A stretch of DNA of 25,265 nt, taken from positions 1 to 25,265 of the forward strand of contig CAMOTT010000011.1 in NCBI GenBank assembly GCA_946626015.1, given 5' to 3'. The notes beneath the pieces are model-generated. The model saw only the letters and a program-made list of their open reading frames with translations. It was not told where the DNA came from and ran no database searches. Position numbers and translations under genes: made by a program. The stretch comes from an uncultured Clostridia bacterium. GTDB taxonomy: Bacteria; Bacillota; Clostridia; Oscillospirales; Acutalibacteraceae. The stretch's first letter is position 1, and each line of letters starts with the position of its first letter. Shown piece by piece: positions 7,765 to 14,500 of this stretch.

Positions 7765-8111
7765 AGCGGGAGTTTGACGTTTCCTCCGTAATCTTCCCAA
7801 CCGTTCCATTATTTACAGTCAGTTGTATGCGACTAAACAGCTTTTATCTCATCGTCGCTCAGGCCGCGCCGGCGGAGATATTTCTGCGCTCCAGCTTAAG
7901 GTCAAGGGTATCAACGGTCGTTACTTTTCCACGGCGCACAGACAGTATAAAAACTCATTAACGTTACCTATGATCGCCTGCGACGAGGCCTCCGCAAGCG
8001 CAAAGGATGGCGGCATTGCGGTGCCTCTTTTTATTTCCGGCTCACGCTTATGCTGTCGGTCAACGTCTTCAACGTTATTGGCGGCGGGGATCAATTTATT
8101 TCACATTACAG
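7765..8111. other. Intergenic stretch without a convincing gene
   Basis: About 350 bp between the aqpZ promoter and the next promoter. A frame of 107 codons opens at 7823 but has no ribosome binding site and no protein-like composition. Short minus-strand translations around 7860-7960 (for example KVTTVDTLDLKLERRN) look protein-like before hitting stops, so this may be a gene remnant or a dispersed repeat. I cannot decide from the sequence alone. Confidence 0.4.
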
Positions 8112-8140
8112 TTGCGGGATCGGGGCGTACATGGTATACT
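8112..8140 (+). promoter_or_regulatory. Promoter of the EamA-ECF-like operon
   Basis: TTGCGG (8112-8117) and TATACT (8135-8140) are 17 nt apart, and TGG precedes the -10, giving an extended -10. Transcription would start near 8147, leaving a ~100-nt leader. Confidence 0.68.
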
Positions 8141-8166
8141 GTGTAAGAAGAATTGTTTGCGTTTAC

Positions 8167-8183
8167 AAAACGTTATACGTTTT
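8167..8183. promoter_or_regulatory. Perfect 7-3-7 palindrome, candidate operator
   Basis: AAAACGTTATACGTTTT has two 7-bp arms around TAT. It lies about 20 bp downstream of the predicted transcription start of the transporter operon, a usual place for a repressor site. No regulator gene is adjacent. Confidence 0.45.
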
Positions 8184-8196
8184 CGCTTTGTTTCCC

Positions 8197-8231
8197 GATC
8201 GCTTAGCGCCAATAACGCGATAAGCTTGATC
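8197..8231 (+). promoter_or_regulatory. Structured 5' leader hairpin before the EamA gene
   Basis: GATC-GCTTA-GCG can pair with CGC-TAAGC-GATC, with two small bulges on the 3' side, around a 7-nt loop. It ends a few bases before GGAGGTG of the EamA gene, so it could influence translation. No known riboswitch class is recognised. Confidence 0.3.
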
Positions 8232-8249
8232 CTTAACGGAGGTGTGTAA

Positions 8250-9164
8250 ATGAACAGGCTCCAGGCAAATTTATGTCTGATCTGCGTAACGCTGTGCTGG
8301 TCAACGGAAGTGATCATCTTTTCCTGCATCCCGGACGGTATTTTGCCCTTTGCCACAACTGTGATCACGTCCGGAATTGCCTGCCTGATCTTGTTGACGT
8401 GCTTTTTCAAGCGGATCAGGCAGGAAATGGCGCGCAGCGGCAAAAAGCTTCTGCTTCGCTGTCTGATCCTCGGAGTTATAAAAACCGCCTATGATATTCT
8501 TTTTCTGTACGGCTTGAACTATTTTGACGTTTCCACCGGCGCGTTCACCTTTTGCATCACGGTCGTGGTGCTGCCCGTTATTCTGCTGACCATGAAAAGG
8601 AACGTAAGCAAAAAGACGTGGGCATCCGTCCTGCTCGTGTTGACCGGGATCGTCTGCGCCCTCGGCGGCACGCTCGTCAACGCGCAGTTTTTGGGGCTGC
8701 TGATAATGTTTGTCGGCTGCACGGTGCGCGCGTTCTTTATCGTCAAGCTCAATGAATACGCCAAAGAGCACGATCCGATGACGCTTTCCACCTGGATCAG
8801 CATTATCGGCACCGTGCTTGCCTTTGCCATCTGGGTCGTCCTTCAGCCTTCGACTTTTGCATCTATCCCGTGGTCCGGCACCGTGATCGCAAGCTTTTTC
8901 ATCTACGCCTACTTCATTGTAGCGTTTGCGCAAACGTTGAACATCTTTGCGCAAAAAAGCGCGACAGCCACCGGCGCAACGATCATCTATTCGCTTGAAA
9001 TCGTGTTTTCGCTGATCTGGAGCTACGTTTTGCCGGAGTCGCTGATCGACCGCATGACGCCTTCGCCGTACCACGTGGTCGGCGCCTTGTTCATCGTTGC
9101 GGGAAGCCTGATCGAAATATTGGAGTTTAAAAGCAGGAGGGTTCGGGTTGAAATCAAAGAATAA
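8250..9164 (+). CDS. EamA/DMT-superfamily transporter
   Basis: This 304-aa protein has about ten hydrophobic helices arranged as two EamA repeats (roughly 5-140 and 150-290), the hallmark of the drug/metabolite transporter superfamily. Members export amino acids, sugars or other metabolites from the cytoplasm, usually driven by proton exchange; the substrate here is unknown. Characteristic positions include the short charged loop after helix 2 (FKRIRQEMARSGKK) and the conserved-looking ATATGATIIYSLEIVFSLIWSYVLPES near the ninth helix, which resembles the usual 'A...a.l..lepvf..l.....lgE' signature with S in the final place. GGAGGTG precedes the ATG by six bases. The gene overlaps the next by 17 nt, so the two are translationally coupled. 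Confidence 0.88.
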   Translation: MNRLQANLCLICVTLCWSTEVIIFSCIPDGILPFATTVITSGIACLILLTCFFKRIRQEMARSGKKLLLRCLILGVIKTAYDILFLYGLNYFDVSTGAFTFCITVVVLPVILLTMKRNVSKKTWASVLLVLTGIVCALGGTLVNAQFLGLLIMFVGCTVRAFFIVKLNEYAKEHDPMTLSTWISIIGTVLAFAIWVVLQPSTFASIPWSGTVIASFFIYAYFIVAFAQTLNIFAQKSATATGATIIYSLEIVFSLIWSYVLPESLIDRMTPSPYHVVGALFIVAGSLIEILEFKSRRVRVEIKE

Positions 9165-9723
9165 ACGCTTTCACAAAGGTCTTCGGACTGCCGGGCTGTT
9201 TTTTGCTCTGGTCTTTGCATATCTGGTTTTGGCGATCCCGTTTCGGGTCATGACAGTCATTCCCGGCTTTACCGAAATCCGCCCCGTTCAACTGCTTAAG
9301 CCTGTGTACGGCGTCTTTTTCGGCATCCCGGGCTGTCTTGCGTTTGCATTCGGCAATCTTATCGGCGATTTGCTCGGCGACAGCCTGAGATGGTCGTCCA
9401 TCGCGGGTTTTGCGGCAAATTTTGCCGGCCCGTTTGTCTTCTGGCTGTTTTGGAGCAGGCTTTCCAAAACGCCGTTTTCTCTGCGAACAGGAACTGATCT
9501 GCTCAAGCACCTTGTGACAACCGTAGTTTCGGCCTTCACGGAATCCCTGCTGATCACGCCGGTCGTGATGCTGGTATATGCCGACGTGGACGCCATGCTT
9601 TTCGCAATTACAGTCTTCCTCAACGGAACTGTTTTTCCGCTGCTCCTCGGCATTCCGCTGATGATCCTCATGCAGGAGGAATTTGGCTTTAGACCGTGTG
9701 CTAACCGTTATGCTCCCCTTTGA
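9148..9723 (+). CDS. ECF-type S-component-like membrane protein (TTG start)
   Basis: This 191-aa protein has five or six hydrophobic helices and the stretch TEIRPVQLLKPVYGVFFGIP followed by AFGNLIGDLLGD. A glycine-rich 'G...G....gnligD.lG' pattern of this sort is typical of substrate-binding (S) components of energy-coupling-factor transporters and QueT-like proteins. The start is TTG at 9148: AGGAGG ends seven bases before it and no ATG fits. It overlaps the EamA gene by 17 nt. S components need a shared energising module (EcfAAT), which is not encoded here, so it would use one from elsewhere. The vitamin or other substrate cannot be told. A different membrane family of similar layout is the alternative. 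Confidence 0.7.
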   Translation: MKSKNKRFHKGLRTAGLFFALVFAYLVLAIPFRVMTVIPGFTEIRPVQLLKPVYGVFFGIPGCLAFAFGNLIGDLLGDSLRWSSIAGFAANFAGPFVFWLFWSRLSKTPFSLRTGTDLLKHLVTTVVSAFTESLLITPVVMLVYADVDAMLFAITVFLNGTVFPLLLGIPLMILMQEEFGFRPCANRYAPL

Positions 9724-9779
9724 TCGCCGTACATCTCCCTCGAGATTGCTGAAAAATTTATAAATCAGGCAAAAAACAA

Positions 9780-9824
9780 CAGCCGGGCAACAGACTCTGA
9801 GGTCTTTGCCCGGCTGATTTTTTT
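9780..9824 (+). terminator. Strong intrinsic terminator of the EamA-ECF-like operon
   Basis: CAGCCGGGCAA (9780-9790) pairs perfectly with TTGCCCGGCTG (9806-9816); inside the loop AGAC pairs with GTCT. Seven T residues follow at 9818-9824. Confidence 0.92.
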
Positions 9825-9876
9825 ACGGCGTCAGCTTGCAGCGCCGCCCCGAACCGAAGTTATGGCCGAAGCGGCT

Positions 9877-9925
9877 AAAAAAGGAATGTATCGGTCGATG
9901 AGGTTATCCGATTTTGTGACATTCC
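9877..9925 (-). terminator. Probable terminator of the PHP gene
   Basis: On the minus strand GGAATGT pairs with ACATTCC, with an inner ATCGG/CCGAT stem, followed by six T. It lies 25-70 bp after the stop of the PHP gene. Confidence 0.65.
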
Positions 9926-9949
9926 GATAAAACGGACTTTGTAAGTTTA

Positions 9950-11347
9950 TCATCTTACGGCGCGGTAGATCTCAACAATGATGTTGTAGAGCTTTGTTCC
10001 GCGCAGGAACATCAGGAGTTTTTCAGCAAAACCCGGCTTGTGCTCTTCGGCGCGGAAGGTAAGCGGTTGTGTTCCGTCGTCAATAACAAGCGCCTGTGTA
10101 AGGCAAATTCCGCCCTCGCCTGAGATCTCGGCTCTGATATACCGGAAATCCTCGCTGCCTTTGACAGCGTCAAGATCCAAAACTATCGGGTCGGAGCCGA
10201 CCCTGCTCTTCATGATTACTTTTCCGTTCGCGATCCACTGTATTTCTTCGGCGTTTTCAACAGTGACAGAAACCTTGTGTCCGTTTACCTTTACGCTGTT
10301 GAACATCGGATAAGGTATGCCTTTGCCTCTGACGTCGATATCCTCTTTGGGACCTATCTCATAAAAATCATTCCCGGGCAGACACTTGGACACGCAGAAG
10401 AAAGCGCCGGTCTGCATGGTCTTTTTAACTTCTTCCTGCGTATTCTCTTTCATCATAAAGACGCTGAAAGAGCTGTCGCAGTTCAAAAGCGAATGCGCGT
10501 CCGTGTTGCTGAAGCCGATGACCGTTCTGCCGTAAGGCAGGCAGTGCATAAGAAGCTGATCCCACAACACTCTGTCATAGCGCGTCACTGTATTGACCTC
10601 GTTGAGCACTTCTATTCCCAGACAGCTTTGATATTTCAGCAAAAGATTACCGTAAAAGCTGATCGTGTCCGGGTCTGTTACAACCTCCGGATGTCTGTTG
10701 GAATCAAGCACATCTCCGGGGTGGTTGATATGAGAAAGCCCGCCGTTGTCTTCCACAAATCTTAAGGCGTTTTCAATGCCGGCCTCGTTTTCGCCCACAC
10801 GACCCAAAAGGTTCATTTTGTTGCTCCCCGTGTAATACCCGGCAAACCCGTTGCCGACGCCGGCGGGGAGAAAATATCCGTTTACATGGTTCTTTGAGAG
10901 CGTAAGATGGTTAAGCTCGTTCGCACCGGTGATGCAGGTCATGCCGTAACCCCTGTTGTTGTAAGCGCCGGAAGTGATGGCGCCGTACTCTTCATCGGTG
11001 AGAACACTCATCTTTTTGCCCAAAAAATACTGGTACCAATAGGGGAACACAAGCTCGGGCTTTTTGTTCCACTCAACTCCCGTAACCGCGTGGTCGCTGT
11101 TGGCAAGAAAATCATAGCCGAGAGAATAATATTCCTTGACCATTGTCGGGAGATCCTCATCGGCATCGCTCCAGGTCGTATGGGAATGCAGGACGCCCCT
11201 GTACGCGCCCCAGGCGTTGTCTCCGCTCCAAACGACATCCTCATACGGCGATACAATGGTATAGTCGGACTTAGCCGAAGCCATCGACCCGCCGAATACG
11301 CCGCACAGCATAATCACACTGATCATTACGCATAAAAACTTTTTCAT
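9950..11347 (-). CDS. Secreted PHP-domain phosphoesterase
   Basis: This 465-aa protein has a clear signal peptide (cleavage after ASA at residue 25). The PHP metal-binding motifs follow: H54-S-H56 with D61 (HSHTTWSD), D85-H86 (NSDHAV), an E in TGANELNH, a later H in HVNGYF, HINHPGD and NTDAHS. PHP domains are metal-dependent phosphoesterases that often act on polynucleotides, histidinol phosphate or polysaccharide-linked phosphates; secreted forms exist but their substrates are mostly unknown. The C-terminal part (~345-440) is beta-rich and Ig-like (VNGHKVSVTVENAEEIQWIA). The tail has no LPXTG motif. GAGGAG precedes the ATG by eight bases. It is divergent from the giant surface protein gene. 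A role in phosphate release from extracellular material is an inference. Confidence 0.87.
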   Translation of the reverse strand: MKKFLCVMISVIMLCGVFGGSMASAKSDYTIVSPYEDVVWSGDNAWGAYRGVLHSHTTWSDADEDLPTMVKEYYSLGYDFLANSDHAVTGVEWNKKPELVFPYWYQYFLGKKMSVLTDEEYGAITSGAYNNRGYGMTCITGANELNHLTLSKNHVNGYFLPAGVGNGFAGYYTGSNKMNLLGRVGENEAGIENALRFVEDNGGLSHINHPGDVLDSNRHPEVVTDPDTISFYGNLLLKYQSCLGIEVLNEVNTVTRYDRVLWDQLLMHCLPYGRTVIGFSNTDAHSLLNCDSSFSVFMMKENTQEEVKKTMQTGAFFCVSKCLPGNDFYEIGPKEDIDVRGKGIPYPMFNSVKVNGHKVSVTVENAEEIQWIANGKVIMKSRVGSDPIVLDLDAVKGSEDFRYIRAEISGEGGICLTQALVIDDGTQPLTFRAEEHKPGFAEKLLMFLRGTKLYNIIVEIYRAVR

Positions 11348-11380
11348 GGGTCATTCTCCTCTGCTTTTCATCTCGATCTA

Positions 11381-11389
11381 ACTATACCA
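11381..11389 (-). promoter_or_regulatory. Extended -10 promoter of the PHP gene
   Basis: TGGTATAGT on the minus strand lies ~34 bp upstream of the ATG at 11347; a weak TGGCGA sits 17 nt further upstream as -35. Confidence 0.55.
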
Positions 11390-11495
11390 CAAAAAGCGCC
11401 CCTTCGCCACTGTTTTTTAATTTTGCAACACATCAATTGTAAGCCTGATTGCGGATGGGCGCAAACGAATTTTTCTGAAAAGTCAACAAAAACAG

Positions 11496-11524
11496 TTGCC
11501 AAAAAAGAAAATATATAGTAAAAT
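11496..11524 (+). promoter_or_regulatory. Promoter of the giant metalloprotease-adhesin gene
   Basis: TTGCCA (11496-11501) and TAAAAT (11519-11524) are 17 nt apart in an AT-rich stretch. The leader is about 50 nt and ends in GGAGG eight bases before ATG. Confidence 0.72.
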
Positions 11525-11579
11525 TTATTAAACATATGTTGTATTACGTTTTTTATATTTTTTAGTGGAGGGATCCTGA

Positions 11580-14500
11580 ATGAGCAAAAGGTTTAAAAAA
11601 CTGTTTTCGTTTGTTTTGCTGTTTGCGGTGGTTTTTGCCGTCACCGTAATTTTCAGCCGCGAAATAAAAGCAAATTCTTTTGACACCAAGCCTCCCACAG
11701 GTCATATCACAAGTACAAACAATATTGCTGCGCAGCAGATGGTAACGTTATCTCTCTCCGATGACGCCGGCATTGCGGGCTATTACTGGGGACCTTCGAC
11801 TTCGTATAACGAAAATCCCTTTACCTCCACCTCCGCCTCAAGCGTGAACGTGGTCGTAAATCAACCGGGGAAATATTTTCTTACTGTCAGAGATACCTCC
11901 GGCAAGCTTTCCGATGTCAAGACAATAGCCTTCTTCAAAACCGTGCTGAACGGAAACGGCTTCACCGCTCCCCTGCCCTATATTTTGACCGAAAGCGGAA
12001 GATCCTTTAATCTGCCCGGTGTGTCCAATAATAACGGAGTTTCCTTCCTGCAATGGAACACCTCCGCTAACGGAACCGGCGCTTCCTACGCCGCCGGTAC
12101 AAACTTTACGGCAAACGGAAACATTACACTCTACGCTCAATGGGATGACAGCATTGCCCCTGGCTGTAATATCTTCAGCACAAATAACGTCGCTTCGGAA
12201 CAGACCGTGACATTCTCTTTCTCCGACAACGCCGGCATCGCCGGATATTACTGGGGCACGTCCTCTTTATATTCGGAAAATCAATACACCGCCGCATCCG
12301 CCAACACGGTGAGCTTTTCCGTTGATCGGGACGGGACGTATTATCTTACGGCAAAGGATATTTACGGCAACTTTTCCGAGACCAGGTCGATCACCTTTTA
12401 TTATACACTTTTGACTATAACAAACTACGGTGCTGTCACCTTTCCGGATGGCACTACGCCCATATATCCCAAGGTTCTGACTGAAAGCGGAAAATCTTTT
12501 GTTTTGCCCGAAGTCACAAACAGCAGAGGGCTTATTTTCAGTCACTGGATCCGGGCAGACGGAACTGCTGCGCCATATGCGGACCGTGCGCAGTATAAGG
12601 TCACCGGCAACAATGCTCTTGAAACCGTCTGGACAGATCCTATCGATCCTGCCTGTTCTTTATACCTTGCGAGAGAACCTTACAACACCACAACGTTAAG
12701 GCTGTCTTATTCTGACAACCTCGGTGTTGCCGGATATTACTTCGGCACTTCGCCTGTATATTCAGATAACCCATATAAACCCATTCCCAATGGGCCTGCT
12801 TACGAAGATGTGGATACGGAGGGAACGTATTACCTCACGGTCAAGGACTGGTACGACAACGTTTCCGAGACAAAATCATTGACCCTTTACAGACTTACCT
12901 TTGATACCACAGGAGGATTCTGGTATCCCCCAGAAGTTTTGTTACCCAACACATGGGAATACAGATTGCCTGAACCCACCAAGATCAACTGTTATTTTTC
13001 CACCTGGAACACAGCTCCCGACGGCAGCGGCACTTCCTACGCCGCCGGTACATACTTTAAGGTCCCCGGCAATATTACCCTATACGCCCAGTGGAACCAA
13101 GCTCCCGACCCTACCTGCTCAATAAAAAGCACCAATAACTGTGACTCATCTCAAACGCTGACATTCACTTTTTCCAACTATTCCATCATAGCCGGGTATT
13201 ACTGGGGCACCTCCCCCTCATATCTGCAAAACCAATTCATCCCCATGACCGACTATGGGGCGACCACCGCCCGGGAAACCGTTACGGATGACGGGACCTA
13301 TTACCTCACGGTCAAGGATACCTCCGATCACATTTCCGAGACAAAATCAATAACCTTCTACAAAACCAACCTTGAGACCAACGGCGGCACCTTGTCCTTT
13401 GGGTACATTCTGACAGAAAGCGGCAAGAGTTTTACTTTGCCCGTACCTCAAAAGACAAACTACTCGTTAGTCGAATGGAACACCGCCCCCGACGGCAGCG
13501 GAGCTTCATACTACTGCCAGGCACAATATCGTGCTGACGGCAACAAAACCCTTTATGCTCAATGGCTGCTGCGCTATTTTACGATCATTTATAACTATTC
13601 CTACAACGGCGGCACACGCTCAACACAAACAGGAGCGGTTTGTGCAGCAGGTTCGGAAGTTGACCTGACCCCCATAGCGTTCAGAAACGGCTGGGATTTT
13701 GTGGGCTGGAATACCGATCCCCACGCTACGACAGGGCTGACCTCATTAACAGTAGGCAACGATCATATTACACTGTACGCGATATTCCGTAAGATACCCG
13801 TCGTCACCTACAACTTTGCCGCTAACGGAGGAGAGGGCGTATCGGTGCAGCAAAACCCGGTCCACACCGGCGACCCGGTGGATCTGACTGTTACAGCGTA
13901 CAAAGACGATTGGGATTTCCTCGGTTGGAATACCGACCCGGAAGCGCATACGGGACTATCTTCTTTCACCATGCCCGACGGGGACGTTACGCTGTACGCG
14001 ATATACAAGAAAAATATTTGCGTCACGTTCGTTTTATACACCAATTATGGCAGTGAAAAATACGATTATTGGTCTTTTAACCTTATAGCGTATAACAACG
14101 AACAAGCAGCGGTTTCTCAGCCGTATTTTTATGAGTTTAACATACCGACGGGCTGGGATGTATTGGGCTGGACTACTTCCACCGCTCCGGACGTAGGCTC
14201 CCTCAGCGACTTGAAGGTCTCCGAGGATACAACGTTTTACTGTCTTTACAAAAGAGAGCTGACCCTTTCATACGACGCAAACGGCGGCTCCGCCCAGCCG
14301 GCGGCGCAGACCGGTATGCAGTACTGCAACAGCTATGATATTTCGATCATTAAAGACCCTGTCTTTACCCTTGCCGACAGCATTGAGAAGGAGGGAGCGA
14401 CCTTTGACGGCTGGACAGAGGATCTGACAGGCGTAACGAGGTATAATTCGGGAGACACGATCACCATCTCTGAAGACACAACACTGTATGCTGCGTGGAC

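Noticed and set aside
7823..8146. Plus-strand open frame of 107 codons before the EamA gene
   Set aside because: No ribosome binding site, mixed composition, and it runs through the predicted promoter of the transporter operon.
8141..8249. Known riboswitch in the EamA leader
   Set aside because: A hairpin and a palindrome are present, but no consensus core of any riboswitch class was recognised.
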